Of a DNA stretch of 13,793 nucleotides, positions 1 to 6,557 are shown piece after piece. Positions within the stretch are counted from its first letter, which is position 1. The number at the start of each line of letters is the position of its first letter. The stretch comes from Methylacidiphilaceae bacterium (GTDB lineage: Bacteria; Verrucomicrobiota; Verrucomicrobiia; Methylacidiphilales; Methylacidiphilaceae): NCBI GenBank assembly GCA_028687155.1, contig JAQUAR010000012.1, forward strand, positions 1 to 13,793, in the 5' to 3' direction. Below the pieces are notes generated by a model. That model ran no database searches. It was not told where the DNA came from and worked only from the letters and a program-made list of their open reading frames with translations. The position numbers and the translations under genes are program-made.

Positions 1-720
1 CGTCTGGGTTTCGGCCACGGTAATCTGCACATGGTCGATATATCGCCTGTCCCAAAGCGGCTCGAAGATCGAGTTGCCGAAACGGAAGTAGAGGAGATTT
101 TGAACGTTCTCTTTTCCCAGGTAATGGTCGATGCGGAAGATGCACCGCTCTGGAAATACCTGGTGGAGAGTCTCGTTCAGACACCGGGCCGAGGGAAGAT
201 CCGTCCCAAAGGGTTTTTCCACAATCAGCCGCCGAGAGCCATTCACCCCAGGGCCCGCATGAAGACCTGCCTTGCCGAGGTTTTCCGCCACCACTGAGAA
301 GAAATTGGGAGCGGTCGCCAAGTAGAAGAGATGGTTCTGCCCAAACAGAGCGGCTTCGGGCAATGCTCGAAGGCGTTCCGCCAGCCCCTGATAGTCATCG
401 GGATTCGACAGGTCGCCCCTCTGGTAGTAGATATGCGGCTCCAATGCTGCCCAGACCGCATTGTCGATAGGCTGGGTATGGGAAAAATCCGCGAGAGACT
501 GCCGAAGCGCCTCTCGAAACTGTTGATCGGACTGCTCCCGCCGCGCAAACCCTACCAACGCCATTCCTTCCGGAAGATGCCCGTTCTTCTTGAGGTGATA
601 AAAGGCAGGAAGGATCTTCCGATGGGTAAGATCTCCAGAAGCCCCGAAAATGACGACCGCGGTCGGAGGTACCTTGCCCCCCACCGTCTGACCAAGCGAT
701 ACTGGCTGGCGAACCGTCAT
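1..720 (-). CDS. zwf: Glucose-6-phosphate dehydrogenase, N-terminal 240 residues (3' part beyond window edge)
   Basis: Oxidises glucose-6-phosphate to 6-phosphogluconolactone with NADP(+), the entry to the oxidative pentose phosphate pathway; cytosolic. Visible: the Rossmann nucleotide motif GASGDLT at residues 26-32; EKPFG near residue 168; and the substrate/catalytic motif RIDHYLGKE around residues 196-204, with Asp198, His199 and Lys203 in the family positions. Usual family length is about 480-510 residues, so roughly half is present; the reading frame stays open to base 1. The ATG at 720 is chosen because GGAG lies 5 bases upstream and the first 20 residues are a normal lead-in to the first beta strand. 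It is separated by about 100 bases from the upstream DUF420 gene and has its own weak promoter-like sequence, so it may be independently transcribed. Identification is very secure. Confidence 0.97.
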   Translation of the reverse strand, partial: MTVRQPVSLGQTVGGKVPPTAVVIFGASGDLTHRKILPAFYHLKKNGHLPEGMALVGFARREQSDQQFREALRQSLADFSHTQPIDNAVWAALEPHIYYQRGDLSNPDDYQGLAERLRALPEAALFGQNHLFYLATAPNFFSVVAENLGKAGLHAGPGVNGSRRLIVEKPFGTDLPSARCLNETLHQVFPERCIFRIDHYLGKENVQNLLYFRFGNSIFEPLWDRRYIDHVQITVAETQT

Positions 721-748
721 CCTCTCTCCGGCAGAATCCCGCGTCGAT

Positions 749-778
749 AAAATACCGCCTTTCCCTTGCCTCTGTCGA
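749..778 (-). promoter_or_regulatory. Possible sigma-70 type promoter for zwf
   Basis: On the minus strand, TCGACA (778-773) and TATTTT (754-749) are separated by 18 bases. They match the -35 and -10 consensus at 5 of 6 and 4 of 6 positions. The -10 ends about 28 bases before the zwf start, leaving room for a short leader with the GGAG site. Motif match only; no experimental support. Confidence 0.4.
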
Positions 779-821
779 GCAGTCGCTCCCGCCTGCGCAC
801 AGGCCGTTCGAAAGGATATCC

Positions 822-1247
822 CTACTTACGGAACCAGTGGTAGAGCATGAAATAGACGAGCACCCCGGTGACCGACACGTACATCCACGAGGGCCAGAGA
901 AGGCGGGTGACTCGGGCATGGGCAGCAAAACGCCCCTTGGCTGCAAGGTAGAGCGCCGTAAGGATCGCGGGAAGATTCACGATCGCGAGCACGGTGTGGG
1001 TGCTGAGAATCGTAAAGTAGAGAGGTCGCGACCAGTCGTGGCGCGGAAAGGCGGTCGCCCCGTGAATCGCATGATAAAAAAGGTAGCAGGCCAGAAAGAC
1101 CATCGAAGTGGCAAAAGCCGCCACCATGTAGTTGCGATGGTGGGAGATCTGCCTCCGCTTGATCGCAACGAACCCGGCCATCAAAAAGCATGCCGTCAAG
1201 GCATTGAGGCTCGCGTTAACCGCGGGGAGATCCGAGACCGGAATCAC
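822..1247 (-). CDS. DUF420 / CtaM-like membrane protein, cytochrome oxidase assembly
   Basis: Small integral membrane protein of 141 residues with about four hydrophobic helices (near residues 10-30, 41-60, 76-101 and 118-137). It carries the family's scattered histidines: H37 in a HHRxxM motif, H59 and H62 in FYHAIHG, H84 in LSTHTVLA, and H137 near the C terminus. The DUF420 family includes CtaM, needed for maturation of the aa3-type cytochrome oxidase in Firmicutes; the biochemical step is not settled. It starts with GTG at 1247, overlapping the stop of the SCO gene as GTGA, with a GGGAG site inside the SCO coding end, so translation is probably coupled. It is last in the ABC-SCO unit, which supports a role in copper oxidase assembly. 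Family assignment is confident; the role is inferred. Confidence 0.88.
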   Translation of the reverse strand: MIPVSDLPAVNASLNALTACFLMAGFVAIKRRQISHHRNYMVAAFATSMVFLACYLFYHAIHGATAFPRHDWSRPLYFTILSTHTVLAIVNLPAILTALYLAAKGRFAAHARVTRLLWPSWMYVSVTGVLVYFMLYHWFRK

Positions 1248-1939
1248 CTCTCTCCCACCCGGGGCGGAGGTGCCGCCGCTCTCGTTGCCTCGGGCTGCTC
1301 GTCGAGGAGTTGTCGAATGTCCTGGGCCACCCGTGCCGGGGTACCGGACTTCAATCCGTCATAATACGAACGGATGCGTCCCGCCGGATCGACCAGAGCG
1401 AATTGCGTCGAGTGGAAAACCGGTCCCTCTTCGGCCGGACGGCTCGGTGGATTCTCCCCTACGGCAAAGGCAAAGCTTTCCGAGGCCAAGCGCCAGATTT
1501 CCTTTACCCCGCCCGTGAGGAAGACCCACTTGGCCGGATCGGCTCCGTGGGCATCCGCGTAGCGTTGCAGCACCGCCGGCGTATCGACCCCCGGATCGAC
1601 CGAGATCGAAACCAACCGGACATTCGGCAGATTTGCCACGAGATCTTGCACTTCCTTCATCCGGAGCGTCTCCGCCGGACAAGGGCCCGGACACGAGGTA
1701 TAGATAAAATCCGCCACCCAGACCTTTCCTTGAAAGTCTTCCCGAGTCACGGTCTTTCCCGATTGATCGGTCAAGGAAAAGGGTTGGACCCGGCGGAGCA
1801 CGGGAAGCGGAGACGGCCCCTGCTTTCGATGAAGCAGCGCGTAGTAACCCAGGCTCAGGAACAGGGAAAGAACCACTGCCGTCGCCAGCCCGAAGGGAAT
1901 CAGACCAATGCCGAAGCGCGGCTTCACGCTCTCGCTCAT
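1244..1939 (-). CDS. SCO1/SenC-family copper chaperone for cytochrome c oxidase
   Basis: A 231-residue membrane-anchored thioredoxin-fold protein that delivers copper to, or reduces, the CuA site of cytochrome c oxidase on the outer face of the inner membrane. One hydrophobic segment lies at residues 10-36 after a positively charged start and serves as signal anchor. The CxxxC copper motif reads TSCPGPCP, with Cys83 and Cys87, and the third copper ligand His176 lies in FHSTQFALVDPAGRIRSYYDG-like context. VSISVDPGVDTP is the usual family segment. The ATG at 1939 overlaps the permease stop as ATGA, which fixes the start; the open frame continues upstream but only as out-of-frame permease sequence. 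A tail of about 20 residues rich in Ala, Pro and Arg follows the domain. Neighbours (DUF420, ABC transporter) fit oxidase biogenesis. Confidence 0.95.
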   Translation of the reverse strand: MSESVKPRFGIGLIPFGLATAVVLSLFLSLGYYALLHRKQGPSPLPVLRRVQPFSLTDQSGKTVTREDFQGKVWVADFIYTSCPGPCPAETLRMKEVQDLVANLPNVRLVSISVDPGVDTPAVLQRYADAHGADPAKWVFLTGGVKEIWRLASESFAFAVGENPPSRPAEEGPVFHSTQFALVDPAGRIRSYYDGLKSGTPARVAQDIRQLLDEQPEATRAAAPPPRVGER

Positions 1940-2736
1940 GGATGCTTCACTCGGACTCGGTCGGTCATGACGACTGCCGCCAGCCCGACCGCCGCGGTAA
2001 AGAGAAGAGTGATGGCTCCAAAGAGCCAGAGGGATGCGCTCGACCGTCCCGGCCAGAGCGCCGCTCGCAAGAGTTCCAGCCCATAATAGAGAGGATTGGC
2101 GTGAATGATCGCACGCATCCAGCCGACCGATCCGTTCGGCGGAAAGAGCGCTCCGGAGAGAAGCCAAAGCGGCATCAGCAAAAGGTTCATCAGAGCATGA
2201 TAACCCTGAACCGAGTCGAGCGGCCAAGCAAGCAGATAGCCGATCCCGGTGAGCGCGAGGCCCAGGAGGCAGAGTGTCGCGACGACGAGCGCAAAGGAAC
2301 CCAGAGAGAAGTGGAGCCCCAAGGGGAGGGCCAGAAGATAGATCAACAGGCACTGGAGGACGCTGAGGGTCATCCCCCCCAGGAGCTTCGCCGCAACCAC
2401 GGCCGACCGCGGGATGGGGGCCACGAGCACCGCCTGCAAAAAGCCTTCCCTGCGGTCTTCGATCAAGGAGATGGTCGAGAAGATCGCGGTGAAGAGGACG
2501 ACCAGAAGCAGCATTCCCGGGAAAAAGTAGGAGAAGTAGTCGCCGGAGCCGGTGCCGCCGGTGCGAAAAGAACTCCCGACTCCCGAGCCGATCAGAAACC
2601 AGAAGACGAGCGGGGTACCCAAGGCACCCACGACTCGGTTCTTCTGCCGCAGGAAGCGGACGACCTCGCGGTTCCAGAGCGTATAAACGCCCAAGCCGAA
2701 GCCACCGGAAGCAATGCTACTGTTTCGAGGTTCCAT
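1936..2736 (-). CDS. ABC-2 type transporter permease
   Basis: Inner-membrane permease of 266 residues with about six transmembrane helices (roughly 36-56, 71-92, 112-136, 144-168, 178-200 and 232-256), typical of the ABC-2 export family (DrrB/NatB/CcmB-like). The segment between helices 2 and 3, SLIEDRREGFLQAVLVAPIPR, is the cytoplasmic coupling region commonly seen in this family (EDRExG...L...P). The ATG at 2736 has GAGG 6 bases upstream, and the gene begins 20 bases inside the ATPase gene, so the two halves are co-translated. Substrate cannot be read from the sequence. The position between the ATPase and SCO/DUF420 genes suggests a role linked to cytochrome oxidase or copper/heme maturation, which is inference. 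Confidence 0.92.
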   Translation of the reverse strand: MEPRNSSIASGGFGLGVYTLWNREVVRFLRQKNRVVGALGTPLVFWFLIGSGVGSSFRTGGTGSGDYFSYFFPGMLLLVVLFTAIFSTISLIEDRREGFLQAVLVAPIPRSAVVAAKLLGGMTLSVLQCLLIYLLALPLGLHFSLGSFALVVATLCLLGLALTGIGYLLAWPLDSVQGYHALMNLLLMPLWLLSGALFPPNGSVGWMRAIIHANPLYYGLELLRAALWPGRSSASLWLFGAITLLFTAAVGLAAVVMTDRVRVKHP

Positions 2737-3712
2737 GCGATTCCTCGGTTTGGCTTTCGAAATGATGCCCGGTCAAATGAAGAAAGACATCCTCCAGGGA
2801 GGGCTGAGAGACGGTGAGGGCGGTGACATCCGCGCCGAATCGCTGCAAGAGGCTGGCCGCGTCCCGCATTGCGTCCTCGACCGACTCCTCAGAACGCGGC
2901 TCGATCCGCAGCGTCCCGTCGACACGGCGAACCGTCCGACCCGCCCAAAGCCGCTTGAGCTCTTCCTCCATTTCCGAAAGCTTGGGCGAGCGGATCGAGA
3001 GCACCGATCCCGGAATGAGTTCACGGAGCCGGCTCGGCGTTTCCCACGCCACTCGTTTCCCTCGATCCAAGATCAAGAGACGATCGCATCGCTCGGCCTC
3101 GTCCAAGAGGTGAGTCGTCACGAGAATCGTCAGCCCCTTCTGCTCCTTGAGTGCGAAAAGATGACGCCAGAAGTCCCGCCGCGCTGCCGGGTCGATCCCC
3201 GTGCTGGGCTCATCCAAAAGCAGCAGTTCCGGCTCGTGGAGAAGCGCCTTGGCGACCTCCACCCGCCTCTGCTGTCCACCCGAAAGGGTCTCCACCAGGT
3301 CCCGTGTCCTCTCTTCCAGACCGAAGAGCCGGAGGAGTTCCTCGACCCTTTTTCGCAATCCGCTTCCCCGTAATCCGTAAAGATGGCCTTGGTGAACCAT
3401 GTTTTCGGCCACCGTCAGCTTCTTATCGAGGCTGGGAGATTGGAAGACGATGCCCATCCGCCGGCGTGCGGCCGCTGCCTGTGCAGGATAGGCAGAGCCA
3501 GCCAGGGTGATCATCCCCGCAGGGGCCGAGTAAAGAGTGGAAAGCAGCCGAAAGAGAGTCGTCTTTCCGCTTCCATTCGGCCCCAGGATCCCGATGAGAG
3601 CCCCCTTCTCTACCTGAAAGGAGACGCGATCCAGGACCAGGCGGTTCCCGTAGGAATAGGACAACTCCTCCACGCAGAGGGCGATCTCCTTGGCGACCGT
3701 CGTAGCCTGCAT
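2717..3712 (-). CDS. ABC transporter ATP-binding protein
   Basis: Cytoplasmic ATPase of 331 residues that powers the permease encoded next. All motor motifs are intact: Walker A GPNGSGKTT (residues 44-52), Q-loop Gln91, signature LSGGQ (143-147), Walker B LLLLDE (163-168) and switch His201 in VTTHLLDEAE. After the nucleotide domain, a C-terminal extension from about residue 215 ends in SQPSLEDVFLHLTG, a tail typical of DrrA/NatA-type exporters. I prefer the ATG at 3712, which has GGGAG just upstream and begins the domain normally. The frame can be extended to an ATG at 3802, adding 30 residues with no domain character. The gene is first in the ABC-permease-SCO-DUF420 unit. Substrate unknown. 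Confidence 0.93.
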   Translation of the reverse strand: MQATTVAKEIALCVEELSYSYGNRLVLDRVSFQVEKGALIGILGPNGSGKTTLFRLLSTLYSAPAGMITLAGSAYPAQAAAARRRMGIVFQSPSLDKKLTVAENMVHQGHLYGLRGSGLRKRVEELLRLFGLEERTRDLVETLSGGQQRRVEVAKALLHEPELLLLDEPSTGIDPAARRDFWRHLFALKEQKGLTILVTTHLLDEAERCDRLLILDRGKRVAWETPSRLRELIPGSVLSIRSPKLSEMEEELKRLWAGRTVRRVDGTLRIEPRSEESVEDAMRDAASLLQRFGADVTALTVSQPSLEDVFLHLTGHHFESQTEESHGTSKQ

Positions 3713-3826
3713 TGCTCCCAAGCCTTCCCTTACGGCCCTCGAAGCAGGCCTGCCTGCCTCGCCGGGACTGATTCTCCACCTCTGCCGCCCGTCCGTATCC
3801 ATCCCCGGGCGAAGCGCGCCACCCCG

Positions 3827-3866
3827 CCTCGCCTCCCTGCCACTTTGCGTCGGCTAGGAGGCGAGG
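3827..3866. repeat. Perfect 10-base inverted repeat in the ABC operon leader
   Basis: CCTCGCCTCC at 3827-3836 is repeated as its exact reverse complement at 3857-3866, separated by 20 bases. In RNA it would form a GC-rich stem of 10 pairs with a large loop. No T run follows on either strand, so a simple intrinsic terminator is unlikely. It lies in the presumed leader between the promoter-like sequence and the ATPase start. Confidence 0.5.
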
Positions 3867-3902
3867 AGTGCAGGCGAGACGCGAGCGCAGTCATTCCCCT
3901 TC

Positions 3903-3932
3903 ATCTTGAAAGAGAATCCGCCATCCTGTCAA
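3903..3932 (-). promoter_or_regulatory. Possible promoter of the ABC-SCO-DUF420 operon
   Basis: On the minus strand a perfect -35 hexamer TTGACA (3932-3927) is followed after 18 bases by CAAGAT (3908-3903), a poor -10 with 3 of 6 matches. If used, it gives an untranslated leader of about 185 bases before the ATPase start. The strong -35 with weak -10 could mean an activator-dependent promoter or a chance match. Confidence 0.3.
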
Positions 3933-3994
3933 ACGTCCAGAACTGCGCCGTTCACCCCGTGGCTAAAGCCAGAGGCTTGCGCGGCGCTTTTCGG

Positions 3995-5323
3995 TCAGGG
4001 GACTTTCGCTTGCGCTCGGAGGAGTCCCAAGATGTCGTCCGCCGCGCGGGCGGCGGCACCCACATTCTTTGCAAAGACTGCGCGCGCTCTCTTCCCGAAT
4101 TCCGATCGCATCGCCTCGGAGGTGAGAAGCTCTTCCAGGAGAGCGCCTAGCTCCGCCCGGTCGGTGGCTTGGAGAATGGCTCGCTCCCGCCGGAACTCCC
4201 GAACCAGCATTTCGAAATTCTGCATGTTCGGACCGACGAGAATCGGCTTTCCGGCGTAAGCAGCCTCCAAAAAATTTTGCCCGCCACGGGCGCGGAGGCT
4301 CTTCCCGATAAAGACAAGGGTTGCTTTCTCATAGAGGAAACGGAGCTCTCCCGTCGTATCCAGAAGCAGCACATCTGGAGGAGCGTCCTGCACCATCTCT
4401 TTCCCCAATTCGGTGCGCGACACAACGCACAATCCGGATTTCCGACAGAGCTCCCGAATTTCCTCGCTCCGCTCCACATGTCTGGGCGCAAGAACCAGTC
4501 GCAACTTCGGATGGCGATGCCGTGACTCCCGATAGAGATCGACCATGACTTCCTCTTCGCCCGGATGCGTGCTGCCCGCCAACAAAATGAGAGCGTCGGC
4601 AGGCCACCCGCACCCCTCCCACCAGGAGAAGGGAGGACCCTCCCCACCGCTCCCCAGGTTGGCAACATCGTACTTGAGATTGCCCCTCACGAAGATCGCC
4701 TCCGGCGGGAAACCGGCTCCGATCAGGCGGTCCACGTCCTCGGGAGCCTGAGCCAACACCAGAGAGAGTCCGCGCAAAATGGGTCGGAAGATCTCCGGGA
4801 AGCGTCGATACCAACGCTCCGTCCGAGGCGAAAGCCGCGCGTTGAGTAAAGAAACCGGAACCCGGCGCCTCTTCGCTTCCCAGAGATAGTTGGGCCAGAC
4901 CTCTGTCTCCACGAGGATCAGAGCCCGAGGACGCAACAGCGCGAATGCCCGCCTCACGACACCGGAGAAGTCGACTGGGCTCCAGAGAACGATGGTGGCT
5001 GAATCCGCTGCGCCCATCGCCACCCTCCGTCCCGTGATCGTCGTCACCGTCAAGGCGACTCGGAGCTCGGGAGACTTCCGCCTCAACTCCCGAAGCAGCG
5101 CGAGCGCCACAAGCACTTCTCCCACGCTCACGGCGTGGATCCAGAGGTCCACTCCACTGCCGACCGCCTCTCGTGTCGAACGGGCATAGAACGCCATCCG
5201 TTCGGAGAGCCCCTCTCGCGGGCTTCCCCGCTTGGAGAGTCGGTGGACATAATACGGGCTGACCAGACCTGCAATCACCGGGAAGGTCGCCCGGTAACAC
5301 CAACGCAGCAGAGGAACTTTCAC
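3995..5323 (-). CDS. waaA: 3-deoxy-D-manno-octulosonic acid (Kdo) transferase
   Basis: Transfers Kdo from CMP-Kdo to lipid A precursor on the inner face of the inner membrane, an essential step of lipopolysaccharide core synthesis (GT30 family, GT-B fold). The 442-residue length is in the family range (about 420-440). Visible: a hydrophobic N-terminal membrane-association segment (about residues 5-25), the acceptor-side motif HAVSVGEV near residue 65, LVETEVWPN near residue 138, LAGSTHPGEEE in the second domain, and the C-terminal GGQNFLEAAYAGKPILVGPNMQNF-like donor-binding region. Start codon is GTG at 5323; I see no strong ribosome binding site before it. The upstream recombinase gene ends 61 bases away on the same strand, so the two may be cotranscribed. 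Whether it adds one or several Kdo units cannot be read from sequence. Confidence 0.95.
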   Translation of the reverse strand: MKVPLLRWCYRATFPVIAGLVSPYYVHRLSKRGSPREGLSERMAFYARSTREAVGSGVDLWIHAVSVGEVLVALALLRELRRKSPELRVALTVTTITGRRVAMGAADSATIVLWSPVDFSGVVRRAFALLRPRALILVETEVWPNYLWEAKRRRVPVSLLNARLSPRTERWYRRFPEIFRPILRGLSLVLAQAPEDVDRLIGAGFPPEAIFVRGNLKYDVANLGSGGEGPPFSWWEGCGWPADALILLAGSTHPGEEEVMVDLYRESRHRHPKLRLVLAPRHVERSEEIRELCRKSGLCVVSRTELGKEMVQDAPPDVLLLDTTGELRFLYEKATLVFIGKSLRARGGQNFLEAAYAGKPILVGPNMQNFEMLVREFRRERAILQATDRAELGALLEELLTSEAMRSEFGKRARAVFAKNVGAAARAADDILGLLRAQAKVP

Positions 5324-5384
5324 GAGAGTGCGTCAACCGGACAGGCTTGGCCCGCCGCGGGGAAGGGCTTGGGAGACATGCAGG

Positions 5385-6392
5385 TTAAGCCCGGGGATGG
5401 GTTGATCGATAGACTTCCCGCAACCGCTGGGTAGAGACCCCCGTATAAATCTGAGTCGTCGAAAGACGAGCGTGACCCAGCAGTTCTTGCACGCTCCGCA
5501 GATCGGCTCCGTGATTGAGCAGGTGCGTAGCAAAGCTATGCCGCAGCTTGTGCGGGCTAAACCCACCCTCCAGGCCCGATTCCATCAAATAGAGCCGGAA
5601 CGCCGACTCGATAAAGCGAGGAGAGAGAGGTTTCCCCCGCCCAGAAACAAAGAGCGCATCGGCCTGATAAGGACAAAGCTCCCCATACCGGAGGATCGCC
5701 TCGGTGGCGGCGGGGCCCAGCGGGCAGAGGCGCTCCTTGCCTCCTTTTCCACGCACGCGGACCATCTGCTGCTCTGGATCGAAGTCCTCGCGGCGCAATC
5801 CTGTCAATTCCCGCAGACGCAGTCCGGCACCATAGAGCACCTCCAGCCAAGCCTTATCCCGCCACATCTGCCATTCCTTCCAGGCTGGGCCGCGAACCGA
5901 TCGCCGTTGCTCTCGTTCCTCCCACTTTCTCCGTGGCGCCTCCAGAAGCCACAAGACTTGCTCTTCCGTGAAGAAGATCGGCAGACGCCGGGCCAGCCGA
6001 GGGAGCCTCATCGCGCGAGCCGGATTATCCGTCATCTGCTTCTGTTTGACTGCTCGGGCAAAGAACGAGCGAAGCGCCGCAAACCGCACGCGGATGGAAG
6101 CCGCTCCCAGCTCTGGTCGGCGACAGAGCTCGTAAAGGTAGTCGCGCAGTTCCTGCGGCTCCGCCGTCCACCAGGACTTCCCTTGCCGCCGGCGGGCGAA
6201 CTCCCGCAAAGCTTGACTGTAATTCCGAATGGTGAAGGAAGAGGATCCCTTTTGGTCCCGAAGAGCGGCGAGGAAGCTCCGAATCTCCTGCTCCTCGTCC
6301 GCCGGCAACCCAGCTTCCGGTCTACCAACCCGCCCCTCGTCGGCTCCCGTTTCGTTCCCGCTTCCGCGGAGAGTCTGACCCCGTGTGTTCAC
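5385..6392 (-). CDS. XerC/XerD-type tyrosine recombinase
   Basis: Site-specific recombinase of the Xer type, probably acting at the chromosome dimer resolution site; DNA-bound in the cytoplasm. It has an N-terminal SAM-like core-binding domain (about residues 33-125) and a catalytic domain with the full set Arg192, Lys216, His281, Arg284, His307 and nucleophile Tyr316. The C terminus HPRA is typical of XerC/XerD and argues against a phage integrase. Two oddities: residues 1-30 are an extra, low-complexity lead, and about 17 extra residues rich in Arg, Lys, Glu and Trp lie at 154-177 before the catalytic Arg. The GTG at 6392 is the longest start; a TTG at codon 29 (position 6308) would give a more usual length of 307. 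Whether it is XerC or XerD cannot be decided here. Confidence 0.92.
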   Translation of the reverse strand: MNTRGQTLRGSGNETGADEGRVGRPEAGLPADEEQEIRSFLAALRDQKGSSSFTIRNYSQALREFARRRQGKSWWTAEPQELRDYLYELCRRPELGAASIRVRFAALRSFFARAVKQKQMTDNPARAMRLPRLARRLPIFFTEEQVLWLLEAPRRKWEEREQRRSVRGPAWKEWQMWRDKAWLEVLYGAGLRLRELTGLRREDFDPEQQMVRVRGKGGKERLCPLGPAATEAILRYGELCPYQADALFVSGRGKPLSPRFIESAFRLYLMESGLEGGFSPHKLRHSFATHLLNHGADLRSVQELLGHARLSTTQIYTGVSTQRLREVYRSTHPRA

Positions 6393-6557
6393 TTCCCTAT
6401 GGACCGGCAGGAGAGCTTAGCGCTCGCTGTGGGAATCCGGCCATAAGAAAACGCTTAAGCTTACCGGGATGCCCTCCGCTCAAACGACCTGAGGGAGTCG
6501 CCCTTCCGTTTGGCATGGCCGAAAAAGGGTGTAGACTCCTTCGATTTCTACTGCCCC
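6393..6557. other. Divergent intergenic region between the recombinase and ppc
   Basis: The 165 bases between the two divergent genes hold the ppc promoter-like sequence near the ppc end. On the recombinase side I see no convincing -35/-10 pair; TTGAGC on the minus strand has only weak -10 partners. An 8-base palindrome GCTTAAGC occurs near 6451-6458. No small gene is apparent. Confidence 0.4.
6510..6537 (+). promoter_or_regulatory. Sigma-70 type promoter of ppc
   Basis: TTGGCA (6510-6515) and TAGACT (6532-6537) are separated by 16 bases and match the -35 and -10 consensus at 5 of 6 and 4 of 6. The expected transcription start is about 6544, giving a 5' leader of about 14 bases before the ATG at 6558. 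This agrees with choosing that ATG rather than the in-frame TTG at 6510, which would lie inside the promoter. Confidence 0.5.

Larger units (their letters stand above)
3713..3994 (-). other. Intergenic leader region of the ABC-SCO-DUF420 unit
   Basis: This 282-base gap separates waaA from the ABC ATPase. It contains a short hairpin just after waaA (AAGCC at 3966-3970 and GGCTT at 3974-3978, loop of three), which lacks a good T run and is at best a weak terminator. It also contains a promoter-like sequence and a perfect 10-base inverted repeat, both listed separately. No convincing gene is visible; the open frame through 3713-3802 is a possible N-terminal extension of the ATPase that I do not favour. 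Confidence 0.5.

Noticed and set aside
791..804. Hairpin GCCTG/CAGGC between DUF420 and zwf as a terminator
   Set aside because: Only five pairs and no T tract on the transcribed strand; not enough to call.
1940..2353. N-terminal extension of the SCO frame to 2353
   Set aside because: This part is out-of-frame permease sequence; the ATG at 1939 overlapping the permease stop and followed by a signal anchor is the sensible start.
1310..2817. Plus-strand open frames of 258 and 291 codons opposite SCO and the permease
   Set aside because: They overlap clearly identified minus-strand genes, and their composition (rich in Arg, Gln, Pro) is typical of antisense translation.
3713..3802. Thirty-residue N-terminal extension of the ABC ATPase
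   Set aside because: It has no domain character, while the ATG at 3712 has a good ribosome binding site; not fully excluded because the ATG at 3802 also follows a purine-rich stretch.
5385..6392. Phage or genomic-island integrase
   Set aside because: The C terminus and domain layout are those of Xer recombinases, and there is no tRNA, attachment repeat or phage gene nearby.
6510..6530. Sigma-54 type promoter (TTGGCATGG) before ppc
   Set aside because: The -12 element (TTGC-like at the required spacing) is absent; the sigma-70 reading is better.
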